This document shows positions 9,653 through 21,474 of a stretch of DNA of 64,000 nt, one piece after another. Origin of the DNA: Campylorhamphus procurvoides (taxonomy: Eukaryota; Chordata; Aves; Passeriformes; Dendrocolaptidae); contig WBMV01000300.1 in NCBI GenBank assembly GCA_013396655.1, positions 751,419-815,418 on the forward strand, written 5' to 3'. The notes below the pieces were generated by a model. The model did not search any database. It was not told the DNA's origin and was given only the letters and a program-made list of their open reading frames with translations. Every line of letters starts with the position of its first letter. The first letter of the stretch is position 1. The position numbers and the translations under genes are program-made.

Positions 9653-9732
9653 GCTTTTTTTCTTGTTTTTTTTGCGTGTTTTGTTTTGTTTTGTTTTGGT
9701 TTTGTTTGTTTGTTTGCTTTTTTTTTTTTTTA
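9653..9732. repeat. T-rich low-complexity tract with TTTTG and TTTG repeats
   Basis: A run of T with repeated TTTTG then TTTG units, ending in a T homopolymer. It lies about 75 bases upstream of the CR1 copy but is not part of it. Confidence 0.85.
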
Positions 9733-9812
9733 AATCATGAAGGGCAGCTGCTACTTAACAATGAAAAAATGTATTCCAGACTGAAACTGTTATCCTTTCT
9801 GTTTACCGTGGT

Positions 9813-10220
9813 GTGGTTCGCACTCCTGAAGGATATGATATCATCTGGAGGGACTTGGGCAAACTCGAGAACTGGGCCCGTGGGAACCTCATGAGGTCTA
9901 ACAAGGCCAACTGCAAGGTGCTGCACTTGGGTTGTGACAACCTCAGTACCAGTACAGTCTGGGGGAATGAACAGATCAAGAGCAGCTCTGTAGAGAAGAA
10001 CTTGGAGGTATTGGTGGTTGAGAAGCTGGACATGAGCTGGCAATGTACTCTTGCAGCCCAGAAAGCTAAATGTATCCTGGGCTGCATCAAAAGGAGTGTG
10101 GCCAGCAGGTTGAGGAAGGTGATTCTGGCCCTCTGCTCTATTCTGGTGGGATGCCACCTGCAGTACTACATCCAGCTCTGGGTTCCCCAGCATAAGAAGG
10201 ATATTGACCTGTTGGAGTGA
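9813..10220 (+). pseudogene. CR1 ORF2 C-terminal fragment
   Basis: A 135-codon frame inside the CR1 copy that matches the region after the reverse transcriptase palm domain. It starts at an internal Met, not a real start. It lacks the endonuclease and catalytic YXDD part and ends at a premature TGA at the DLLE motif. It is a relic and not a functional gene. Confidence 0.85.
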
Positions 10221-10706
10221 ATATGGAGGAGGGCCACAAAGATGCTTAGAGGGATGGAGCACCTCTCCTAGGAGGAAAGGCTGAGAGAATTGGGTTTGTT
10301 CAGCCTTGAGAAGAGAAGGCTTTGGAGTGACCTAATTGCAACCTTCCAGTGCCTGAAAGGAGCACACAATAAAAATGGAGAGGGACTTTTTACAAGAGCA
10401 TGTAAAAAGGACAAAGCATGTAAGCATGTAAGATAGGACAAAGGAGAATAGATCTGGACTGAAAGAATGTAGGTTTAGATTAGGTATTAGGAAGAAATTC
10501 TTTACTGTGAGGGTGGTGAGGCTCTACAGCAGGTTGCCCAGATAAGCTGTGATTGCCCACTTCTGGAAGAGTTCAAGGCCAGGTTGGATGGAGCTCTGAT
10601 CAACCTGGTCAAGTGGAAGATGTCCCTAACCATAGCAGGCGTGTTGGAACTAGGTGATTTTTAAGGTCCCTTCCAACACAAGCCATTCTATGATCCTATG
10701 ATGACT

Positions 10707-10712
10707 CTATGA
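10707..10712. repeat. Target-site duplication, left copy (CTATGA)
   Basis: Direct repeat of 11085-11090 flanking the solo LTR. Confidence 0.75.
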
Positions 10713-11084
10713 TGTGGGAAACAAATCTGTGGATTTCTTTAAAGAGCAAGAGGAATTGACTTTGGCCAGGCTGCTGTGTAGCTGTAAAGATAAACAGCTT
10801 GCAGAGACTGAGAGAACTTAGGAGCAGCAGCAGATAACAAACTTGGATGAGTTGGTACAGAGACAGTAGTTTGCATAGAGACAGCAGTTTTGTAATTGTG
10901 GCCAATAGATGATTATTTCTGTAATGAGGTCCAATAATTTTCATGCACGTACACTTAGGAAATATATAAAAGTAGCTGTGTGAAATATAGAGTGAGTTAT
11001 ATATATATATAATAAAAGTTTTTGCTCTTATCAATTCGGGGTCTTCACCTGCTTCTTATCAAGTCCGTCCCATCAACAACAACA
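10713..11084 (+). mobile_element. Solo LTR inserted in the CR1 tail, with 6-bp TSD
   Basis: The 372-bp element begins TGTGGGAAAC and ends ...CAACAACAACA. It is flanked by direct repeats CTATGA at 10707-10712 and 11085-11090. Inside are a CCAAT box (10931), a TATA-like box (TATATAAAA, 10963-10971), an AT dinucleotide run and AATAAA (11011-11016), in the order expected for a plus-strand U3-R-U5. A 6-bp duplication fits class II (ERVK-like) integration. It differs from the family at 36499 and 46694. The left TSD lies in a CR1 tail that naturally contains CTATGA, so the right-hand copy is the informative one. Confidence 0.8.
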
Positions 11085-11090
11085 CTATGA
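11085..11090. repeat. Target-site duplication, right copy (CTATGA)
   Basis: Direct repeat of 10707-10712. Confidence 0.75.
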
Positions 11091-11857
11091 AACAGTTGAA
11101 CCAGTTCTAAGTTCCCCTAATTATCTTGGAATATGTTTAAGATGAATATCATATGTCTCTTGTAGCAATTAAAGACAAACCTATTTGATTCCTGAGGCAG
11201 CAAGGTTGTCCATCACTGGTGTAAAATTGTGTTTACATCAGTTGTGCTACTCAGATAAAATATTTTGTTTTGCAGTGAGGAAAGAAATATAAAAATAAGA
11301 AAGTTTCTTTCTACATAATGCTTTTCTACCAAATCTTACCTTCCTGGGTAACAATTGGCTCCCAAGGTATTTCTTGGGTTTTTTTTAAACAATCACTTTA
11401 CTAGAATCTAAAAACCTGTGCAACTGCAGATAAGTCTTTTTGGCAAGCCATTTACTTCACCCTTCTTGCACGGATCTAATGTACAAGATAATTTTTGATT
11501 AATCCATTGTTTAAATGAAACCAGTTTTTACATATTAAAATATATGGATTCTATATCTAACTATAAAAATTTAAACTATAAAATATCCCAATGTGTCATT
11601 TTCACAACTAACTGTGTGCATGGATAGGATAATACAGTTTAATTACCTGTGATCTGGTTCATTATTGTTTACTTTCTTTTACTTTTTTTAAAGTAATATC
11701 ACATGAGGATTTTGTCACTTAGTAGAACTAAATCTGGCCTCCCTCCTGCTATTTTGAAAGCTAATAATATTTCTGACTACTGTCAATATATCTTTTTATT
11801 ACCATTTGTATACAAAATAGCAAGCATATATAACCCATAAATTCATAAATATTCTGT
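11091..11857. other. AT-rich non-coding stretch
   Basis: I see no gene, repeat family or strong motif here. Confidence 0.6.
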
Positions 11858-12480
11858 TGTTCTGGTTTAACTCCAGCCAGGAACAAAGCACCATACAGCC
11901 ACTCACTCATCCCATGCCAGTGGGATGGAGGAGAGAACTGGAAGGGTAAAAGTGCAAAAAACTTGTGGGGTGACATAAAGACAGTTTAACAGGTAAAGCA
12001 AAAACTGCATGTGCCTTTGCTGTGTGAAAGCATAGCAAAATAAGGAATTAATTTTCTCTATTTCCAGGAAGATGTTTAGCTATCTCCAAGAAAATGATAA
12101 CTTGAGAAGACAAATTTACTCTAAATTTAGACATTTACTCTAAATATTGTATGTCATGTCTTGCTCCTCCTCCCACCCCCTCACTCTCCGCACTCTCCTT
12201 CTCCTTATTCCTCTCTGCTTTTTTACTGAGAATGATGCCATATGGTATGGAATATCCCTTTGGCCAGTGAGGGCATGCTGTCCCAGGTATGTCCACTCCC
12301 TGTTTCTTGTTTATCCCCAGCTAGTGGGGTGGTGCATGAATCAGAAAAGGCCTTGACCCTGTGTAAGGACTGCTCAGCAATAGCTAAAACATCCCTGTTT
12401 TATCACCACTGTTTTCAACACAGTTCCGAAACACAGTCCCATGCCTGCTACTATGAAGAAAATCCGGCTAAAACTAGTAC
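11858..12480 (-). mobile_element. Degenerate avian ERV LTR, minus strand
   Basis: The left end (TGTTCTGGTTTAACTCCAGCC) and the internal motif CCATATGGTATGGAATATCC followed by CTTTGGCCAGT (12238-12268) match a widespread avian ERV LTR pattern that I recognise. The right part (CTGCTACTATGAAGAAAAT) corresponds to the U3 start region of that family. It is old: the TATA region is eroded and the terminus near 12480 no longer reads CA. No convincing target-site duplication is visible. Boundaries are approximate. Confidence 0.7.
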
Positions 12481-14750
12481 GTCTAGAAAAAACCATTAAA
12501 TATTTCTGCCTTTATTGTAAGAAATATCATGATCAGTTTTGCAGACATAGAATTTTCACAGAATCACAGAAAGATGATGTACAAAAAAGTTTTTATAACT
12601 GTAAATTATGATGACTAAGATTATGTGAGGCTTTTGGCAGTTAAAAGGAAAAGATGTTAGCAACTGAATACTTTAGATACTTAATTAGAGACAGGATTTT
12701 ATGTCATTCTAGATATTGAGTAAAATAATGGTATTGGCCCAGATTTCTATCATCTATATATGAAGAATATGTTTATCAATTTGCAGAGTTGGTGAGAACA
12801 TGTCTATACTGGTGCAATGTTCAGCCATCTGTGTAACAATGCCTTAAAGACTCAGTCTGTCTCTGCCAGTAATTCTGTCTTCTAAATTAACTTCCTCCAT
12901 AATTTTTTTAACAGCTTTGTCTGTTGCTAAAGACTTGATGAAAAGAATGGGAAAAAAATGATAATCACACATGGAACTTTCTAGTTCTATTTTAATGAAT
13001 TTATAAATTTATGGCAAGTATTTTTGTATTGTAAATTTACAAATAGGCAAATCAGATTCATCCAAAGAAAGGAAATTAGTGAATTAGTGACTCCTGGAAA
13101 TGTACTCTATTTTTTTTTTTAAAGATGATCTGAGTGAACTTCCACAATTTTTTCTTTCTTGCTTCAAAGTTAGGACTATAATAACATTTTTTTGCTCCTA
13201 GACTCTGTAATAGTGGGAAAAGAAAGCGTGCTTTACATCTTTCAATATAATAAAATATTTTTGCTTGCTTTGCTAGAAAGATTTATTATTCATGGCACCG
13301 GATTTCAGCTTTTGATGACTTTCCTATTTCTTATGTGTTCAGTGTGATATTTTCCAAAAACTTCTCTGTTAACTGCCTCTCATTCTACTTTTGCTAATAT
13401 ATTTTGTGTTGAGATTAGGTGGTAAACAGATTTTGTAATTTGCAAGAGTCTTTTTTTTAAATTTTTTTTCTAAATCTTAACACAAGTAAATTCCTTTGGT
13501 TCAACGACAACTATTAGATAAGTTGCTTAGGCTGAAATCCACTGTATACACATTCAAAATCTTCATTGTGTAGAATATATGTGAGTGTATATTGAAGAAA
13601 GGGTTAGCTTTGAAGGCAGAACCCTCTGTTAGCCCTACAGAGTCACAGCTTCTGTCAACTTCTCTCTGTGTGCCAGCTCTAAATCCATCCACCACAACCA
13701 TACTGTTAATAAATAGTTTTATACTCCTGACAGAGTAAAAGACTTCTATTTAACAGATATGATACCTCAAGGAAAAAGAAAACAATTATAGTAAATGCTC
13801 TTAAACAACTGACATTAATTTTATTGGATATTTCCTATTGTTTGTAAATAAGATGAAATATTGCCAAACACCTAGCTGTAATTAATTGACTACTGATAAT
13901 ATGGCCATAGTTAACAACAATTGCTATTGAAGTATATTAAGCATAATTTAATTAAAGAGGGGCATTAATTATTACCTGTAAATAAGACCTTCAGAACAAA
14001 TAAAAAAATATGTATTTAATTAGTGGTAATAACTGAAAAACCCCTTGAACTTAGTTCTTAGTTGAATTAACTGCTTTATGTAGGATTCTTCAGTGTAGTT
14101 CTTTGGCCCATATGCAACACCAAAGAGAAGGCTCTGTGCCCCAAAGGAAAGTAGATCCTTGAGCATATTAGGCAGAGAGATTAGGGGTATAAAGGGTTTT
14201 TTACTAATGAAAGTCCTCCAGTAGGTGTCTAAACAAGAATAGGTATCTATTTAGTTTATATTATTTTCTATTCTATCTGAAATTGGCTTGGATGCCAAGC
14301 CATGGAAACATACTCAACTGCTGAGTATTTGTGTGAGCTGTTGCATGCTATCAGCCACCACTGACACCTGTGAGAATATTCATCAGGACATCTTCTACAC
14401 TCTGCAAGATCATATGATGGGAAGAGAGGATACGGGATTATTATCATTAATAATCCTGCCGAAGGTAGAAGAGTCTGCAAACTTTTTAGAGCAAAAATTT
14501 GGTCAGATTTATCAAAGAACGAATGCAGTGTCACTGCTGCCATTTTACCCTAAGTCCAGAATGTTAAAAATTCACCCAGGACTTGCAAAATGAAGGTTTA
14601 GATTCCTCTGCTTCCTGATCTGGAACCAAATCCATATATATATGACTTTGACACTAAATTCACTGACAAAGTCTCAAACCTTAATATGTTTTACTTGTAG
14701 TTCATTATAAGGTAGTTCTTAATTGGTTCTACTTTTATTTGTTGTGGTAG
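12481..14750. other. AT-rich non-coding stretch
   Basis: I found no gene. A short ACAGAATCACAGAA at about 12557 resembles the CR1 terminus but has no CR1 body attached. Confidence 0.6.
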
Positions 14751-14844
14751 AAACCAGTATTGCAGGATCAGAATTACAGAATCACACAGACTTACATAAA
14801 CCAGTATTGCAGGATCAGAATTACAGAACCCCCCATACTTACAG
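14751..14844. repeat. 47-bp tandem duplication at the CR1 3' end
   Basis: AAACCAGTATTGCAGGATCA recurs at 14751 and 14798. The first ~30 bases of the two units are identical and the remainder is partly matched (ACTTACA in both). It abuts the 3' end of the minus-strand CR1. Confidence 0.8.
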
Positions 14845-15962
14845 AATGGATGAGTTTTGGAGGCACCTTTGGAGGTCATGTGTTCCAGCTCCCTATTCAA
14901 GCACAGCCACCTGGAGCAGGTTGTTCAGTACCACATCTGGATGACTTTTGAATATCTTCAAGGAGTGAACTTCCACAATTTTTCTGGGCAACCTGTTTCA
15001 GAGCCAAATCATTCCCACAGTGAAAGAGTGTTTCCTGATGTTCAGACAGAACCTTCCTGGTGTCCAAAGCCTCTTTCTCTGTCAGTAAATGCCACTAAAA
15101 GGAGTCTGTGTTCATCTTTACATCCTCCCTTCAGGTGTTGATATACACTGGTGAGAACCCCCCCAAGCCTTCTTCTCTCTAGACTGAACAGTCCCAGCTC
15201 TTTCAGCCTCAAATAATCTGAGTGATGCTCCAGTACCTTAAACATTTTAGTGGCTTTTCTCTGGAGACTGTATAGTAGCTCTGTGTCCAGATGGAGCCTC
15301 ATCAGTGCTGAGCTGTGGGAAAGGATCATGTATTCCTCATCCTATTCCTCCCTTTTAGGAGGAATGGCAACATTCCTTCTAATGCAGCCCAGGGTACCAT
15401 AAGTCTTCTCAAGGACTGTAAGGGCATGTTGCTGACTGATTTTCAACTTTGTGTCCACCAGGAGCTCCAAGATTTTTTCTGCGCAGCTGCTTTCTACATG
15501 ATTGAGCAGCATGCACTGCTTCATGAGGTTATTCATCCAGAGATGCAGGACTCTGCATTTCTCTTTGAAATTCCTGAGGTTGCCATCAAATCATTTCTCC
15601 AAACTCCCAAGGTTGCTTTGGATGGCAACACAACCCTCTCAAGTATCAATGGCTCCTCCCAATTTTGTGTCTTTTGTGAACTTGCTGAGGGTACACTGTT
15701 CTCCTGAAGAAAGGATGTTGAACAGTATCAGATCCAATATTGACCCCTGGGGTATGCTGCTCCTTGTTGGTCTCCAACTAGGCTTTATACTGCTGCCCTC
15801 TGGGCCCAGTCATTAAGGCAGTTTCTAATCTGCCTTGTTTTCTCCTCATCCAGACCATACTTTTGGAACTTCATTATGGGGATCTATGAAAGACAGTATC
15901 AAAAGCATTAGTGAAATCAAGAAAAACAGGAACCACTGCTCTTCCTTTGTCTACCAATTGGT
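14840..15962 (-). mobile_element. CR1 LINE, 5'-truncated, minus strand
   Basis: Read on the minus strand this follows CR1 from the ORF2 region after the palm domain through the 3' UTR. Diagnostic segments on the plus strand are CTTGCTGAGGGTACACTGTT, ATTGACCCCTGGGGTA, CCTGATGTTCAGACAGAACC and CAGAATGG at the end. The minus-strand frame is broken; remnant peptides include RRLGGVLTSVYQHLKGG and ATKMFKVLEH. It is 5'-truncated near 15962. It is clearly diverged and inactive. Confidence 0.93.
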
Positions 15963-18900
15963 TGGATCTGTAAGGATACATCAGACTGTATTCAATAAAT
16001 GAATAGTTTTTATTAGTTCAAATCAAGATCCATGTATTTAGAAAGGCCTATTAAATTTTTGGGAATTAAAGATGAGAAAATTTTGTTGTTAAGGAAACAT
16101 TCCCATCTGACTATCCCGGAACCCCTCTGGTAGTTGCACACACACCACCTGAACTAGGACTAAAATTTCTTCTCATTGGGTGGCTCCTGTGAAGCAACAG
16201 GTGCCCTGCTTGACCCTTTACACACACCACACTCACATTGAAAGTTTCATCAGCTCAACCTCAGGTTTCCCATAACAGTCTCAAATATCTTAATCCTTAA
16301 AATTAATTATGGTGAAATAACAAAGTACCAGCTTGATCTGGGCACTTCTGAGGAGGGACCAGAAACAAAGGAAACCCTTACAGTCTAAGGGGGCAAAAGT
16401 CTGGGGACCTTGGCTCCAGCTGTGTCTCAGTGTCTGGCCGCAGATCCCTGTGCCCTTTGTAATGCAAAGGGTTGATACCAGTTCATGGTCTCTTGTCTCC
16501 AGCTCTTGCCCTTGCAGAGTTCAATCTGCAGCCCACACCAAGCTACATGTTCTGTGTGTATTCCTCAAGTTATTTAATCAATGTACAGGGCTACGCCTCT
16601 TCACTAATGTTGCCCTTTTTGACTACCACAAATAACTTTACATTTTCAGTACACATTGGCTTCTGAAATAAGATGGCTTTCATATTTGATACACTATTTT
16701 TTTGCTATATTAGAAAGAAGTGGCCCTTGAATTAAAGAATATGGTACTTTTTAATAAAATTGAATCAGAGGAAAGTAGTAAAGCCAAATATTAAAAAGGA
16801 ACCAATCAGAAAATATTGTGGGGGTTTTTTTGTTTGTTTTGTTTGTTTTATTTTAAAATACAGTCTTTGGGGTTATCAGATAACTTTGTTCAGCTTACCA
16901 GCTCTTCAATTCTAAGTGTACAAGCACAAGAAACACAACAGCGGGAAATTTTGTTTCATCATATACTTTTAATTTTTATTTAGTGTAGACTTCAGTATGC
17001 ACTAAGGAATATACATCCAAGGGTTCCTAAACTTCAAAGTTCACAAATCTAAGTCTAATTTGCACTTTAGAGGACATACATGAAGGGCTTCAGTGAATAC
17101 AGTGAGTTTCATTCTGTTTCTGTATTCAGTAGTTGATAGCCTTGTCTAGTAATTCAGTCACATATCTCATTTGCATGAAGTTTCTTTTAAATGTCAGAAT
17201 TGAGATATGACAATAAGTATTCACTTTGATTAACATGTTAAAATTTTTTTCTTGACCTTAAATGAAGACACTGCTTCAAAATGTAATCAGATCTTTAAAC
17301 TGGGTGGAGATTGAGGCAGAAAAATGTTACACAGACATGACAGTGCGATACATACAGGCTCAGGGCCAAAACATTTTGCCATCTCCTAACATATTTTTTG
17401 TACAATTGATATTCAGAGTTTTAATTCAAATGCAATAGAAGAGGTATTTTGATATGCTTTTTATCTATCCTTTCAAAAATTCATTTTAGGTCTAAAAATG
17501 CAAGTACATGTTTTAGTGATGTGATTTTGTATCTTAGCTTGTGGGGTTTTGTTTTGTTTTGTTTTGTTTTTTCAAATAATCTTCATTTCATTTTGTGTTA
17601 GTTGTGACAATAGGAGGTCTGCATATATATTTAAAAATTGAAAAATTTATTTTGACACATTTTACTGTGTTAAGGCAGGTGTAGTGGATAGATTATAGTA
17701 AAAATAACACCTTTTCAAGGTTTTTAATTTGTTTTGTAAAGCATATGCATTCCATGTGCAATTAAAGGGTAGACACAATGAGCTAAACAATACTAAATAT
17801 CAAATGTATTAAAATAAATTACATTTCCTTGCAATAGGTTTTCAATCAAAAATGGGAAAGGTTAAGCAAATTATAACTATCCTAATGAGACCTTAATCTG
17901 ATAAATAATACCAGGTTAAAAAATAAAATAAAAACAGAAAGTCAAATGTAGACAACTGAATATAAGGTGTAATTCAGTGCTATTTTTCAAATTCATGTTT
18001 CTATAGCAGTTTAATGTTCTCGTTCAGCAAGAATCATTTCAGTTCTGAGGTGACATTGCTGTTTTGAGTAGTTTTAGTTCAAATTAAACCCAAGTTTGAT
18101 CAGAAAATTAGCTATTTTACTTACATGAACATGGAAAGTTTCAGCTCATGAGTGTTTTAGGAATAAGCTCAAGATGCAATGAATACAAATAAAACACAAG
18201 TGAAAGGCAAGGAAGATGATATTTTTGAGGGAGGCTGTGAACTCATGCAGTGGAAGAAATTGAATGGAGGCTTCCCACTCAGTGGACAGTAACTCTTGCC
18301 ATTGAATTAATGAAGAAATGGCATGTGTGGGGAAGTCATGAGAAAGAGAAGCCTTCTCAGTTGAATATGAATAAATTCTTCTGTTCCTAAAAAGAATAGT
18401 TTATAGCTGCTTAGGTTTCTCGGTCAATTCTGAACAGCAAGTCAGCAGATGGAAAAATGCCATACAATGCTTGTTATGTACATTAGACCAGCAAATCTCT
18501 TTCAAGTGTGTCCCTAGTAACTAGACTAGGCAATTCCATTCTCAAAAGATGTTGATAAATCCAGTCTGACCAGATTACTTGACTGATATATTGCATCCAG
18601 ACCCTAAGCACTAAATTTAGGGCCATGGATTCTGCAACAATATCTAATGCTCAAAGTTTATGCTTTTTGCAAGCTCATTTTGTAACTCTGTTTACTTTTA
18701 TGACCTTCTATGTCCTAAGTCTACACAACTCTAGTTCTGTTCCTCTAAGAATCAGCAATACCACATCATATACAAACTTAAATTTCTGAATCTATCAAGT
18801 TTTTTGGAAAAAAAAAATAAAAAGGCACTTGGCAATCATATGGCTTGCTGTGAATAATTTAGGTATAGTTGCCTCATTATTGTAGATTTCCCAGGTAAGC

Positions 18901-21255
18901 AATAGCTCTGGCTATCCATGCAGTTTCAGAAGCAGTTAAAAATTTGTGCACATTAGGCTAGAAGTTGTTTAGCTAAAGAGGAATAGAGAAAGCTGATTGG
19001 TCAAAGTGCTATTCAATTGATGTTTTTCTATAGCAGATTCATAGCATAGCATAAAAACTCTTGGGGCAATGTTCTGTTCACTTCAATTCAATGCACTGAT
19101 CAGAAGTATACCTGGCTCCCACTGTTTGTTCATTGTGTTGCTTTTCAAGTTCAACTGTTTCCTACAGGATTTAATAAGCTTAGTACATAAGTATTTAAAT
19201 GTGTATATTTTTCTTCATCATGTTTCAATGATCTGGGTAATGCTTTTGTTTTTATAGTGTGCTATGACTAAACCACAAAAAATTTCCCATGTATTCTAAG
19301 AAAATGGGGGAAGAGACAACAAAGTATTTTATAGAATTATTAATTTGATTATGATTGGTTTGTTTGTTTGTTTGTTAGACCTATGTCTTAATGATTAGTA
19401 CTTATTACAAAAGGACTTGATGTGAAAATCTGAATGTAATTCTGAATTGCTGTGTAAATATACACTTTTCTTAGCATAAATAAAGGAAGCTGAAAAATTA
19501 ATAGTGAATATTCAAGACTCAGGCTGTGCATGGTGTTCAGCACTTATTACAGACAATAGGAATTAGAATACTCTGCAGTATAAAGTCTGAGATCCCAACA
19601 GAACTGACAGTAGTTTCTTAATCAAAAAAATGGATAGCAAATAACTTTGCAAAACAGTCTGAAGTTACATCATAAAAAACAGATATTCTTCTAAGGTTCA
19701 TTTATACTCATTCTTGATAAAACAGTGCTAACCTAACTAAAATTCCAATATGTAATTTGTATATTCAAGACTGAACAGTACATAGTTGCTTCTTCTTTTA
19801 AATCCTCTACTTTTTCGATTTTTCAAGATTATTTTCCCAAGTTAAGTTTGCTTTTTAGTGCTTCACCTCTTTATCAACAGTTTGATTAAAAATATTTTCA
19901 ACTATGACTAAAGAAATTAATTTTGTACTGTGTTAAATATTAATTTTTTTTATATATTTTCCTAAAAGCATGTATTTTGTTGGCTGAATAAAACTGTCTT
20001 TTTAAACCTAACTCTGTGTCCACTGTGTCTGAATTTGGTTTGAAAGTAGTTCAATTTCAATGATTCTGTATATTTGTCATTAAATATATCAGATTTTTTT
20101 CTTTTAGGCTATGTCATCAGAAAACACAAACATTCAGTGGAGTTAAGGATAAATAATACTTATTTTACAGAGTTTTCCTATGAACAATATGATGAAAAGA
20201 TGAATTTAACTATTACTGTTTCACTACTACTGAAAGCAGAATAGATAAAGTGAAACGATTTATCCGAAGTATCATTAGGGCAGGTCATCCTAGCCTGAGC
20301 TGTACACAGTGCTCAAATAACACTGCTTCAAATAACAACTTTTCTTTAAAATACAACTATCCACGTTTATTGGGGATAGCTCTCTTACACTGCATTATGC
20401 TTGGCTTATGTTTCTCAATGACTTTTTAAAAGTTTTGTCTCATGAAGTCTCTACCTCAAATCAGTCACAATTCAGTGGAAGCTCCTGGTATTGTATCATC
20501 TGCCAATAGTCAGAATGCACAGGCGTGTGGTATGTGGATGTGAACTGGAAGGGGCAACAATTTAGTTAAGTCCACTGGGATACAGCCGTACAACTCCTAT
20601 TAGCATTAATGAGAATCAGACAGCTAAATCTCAGTGTGTTGTGCTGAAAATGTTCCCTGATGAGGCTGATGGAATACCATTTTAATATCAAGTACTTGCA
20701 AATGTGCTGGTGCTGCTCCATAAAACCTGATATCCTAGAAAAAATTCCCATATCTTTTATACTTTATAGCAAAGATGATCTCCTGGAATTGTTCACTGAA
20801 TAACTCTACAGGATGCTGTTCATCACTTTTATTGATGAGGAAGTTGACATCTGTGTATAGCCTCAGTTGAATGGGCATAGGTTGCTTTAAAGCATTATGT
20901 TTTAGATTACCCATCAAATTGTTATCTAAAAATTAGTTTCACACGGTGGTTTCTTTAGGTTTTTTTCTTCTCACTCTACCCATAAACCTGACAGATACAC
21001 AGGTCTCTGTGGATTCTGGACAAGTTACTGATTGTTTGGATGTTTCATCATAGAAGTTTAGCTAGTTCTGTTTGAGATAGCAATAGTAGATTTATAGTTT
21101 TTTAGTTTAGTAGTTATTTGCAGGTAACTATTATCAGTGGAGTGAACAAGTCTAATTTGGGGCAACCTGTTTGAGAGAAAAGTTTATTAAGGATGATTCA
21201 ATGCATAACTGATCTCTTAGCCTCCACTAGGTATTTTTCAAACATATATGCATGG
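15963..21255. other. Non-coding stretch; possible LTR remnant at about 15970-16680
   Basis: No gene found. The first 700 bases are more GC-rich (16320-16560) and hold a TTTATT near a T-run at about 16010, so a decayed minus-strand LTR is possible, but I could not find matching termini or target-site repeats. Simple repeats occur at 16822-16857 (TTTG/TTTTG), 17546-17572 (TTTTG) and 19359-19374 (TTTG). Confidence 0.5.
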
Positions 21256-21474
21256 TATGAATCATAGAACAGTTTGGGTTGGAAGGGACTTTGAGGATCA
21301 TCTACCCACAACACCCCTGCCAAGGACAGGGACACCTTTGACTACACCAAGTTGCTCAAAGCCTCATCCAACCGGGCCTTCAGCACTTCCAGAGATGGGA
21401 CATCTACATGGAGCATCCTGCAGATGGAAACCCTGTTTCAGTGCCTGACCACCTTCCAGTAAAGAATTTTTTCT
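21256..21474 (-). mobile_element. CR1 LINE 3' fragment, minus strand
   Basis: The plus-strand text AATCATAGAACAGTTTGGGT then TGGAAGGGAC, followed by GCTCAAAGCCTCATCCAAC, is the reverse of the CR1 3' UTR and tail. Only about 220 bases remain. Its inner edge abuts the 3' end of the next CR1 copy. Confidence 0.93.

Larger units (their letters stand above)
9806..10712 (+). mobile_element. CR1 LINE, 5'-truncated, plus strand
   Basis: The sequence follows the C-terminal end of CR1 ORF2 and the 3' UTR. It ends in the typical CR1 tail of CTATGAT-type short repeats (10687-10712), preceded by AAGGTCCCTTCCAAC. ORF2 stays open from about 9813 to 10220 (protein motifs [31 protein letters not shown]) and then meets a TGA where related copies read on into RRATKM. 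That continuation is still visible beyond the stop. Promoter, ORF1 and most of the reverse transcriptase are absent. A short expansion of GTAAAAAGG/AAGCATGTAA-type sequence lies near 10390-10435. Confidence 0.95.

Noticed and set aside
9653..9732. T-rich tract as the reverse of a poly(A) tail of a processed pseudogene
   Set aside because: Mixed TTTTG/TTTG repeats, with no gene-like sequence beside it.
9735..10262. 175-codon minus-strand open frame
   Set aside because: Antisense shadow of the plus-strand CR1 ORF2 fragment.
12553..12572. CR1-like terminus ACAGAATCACAGAA
   Set aside because: No adjoining CR1 body; too short to call.
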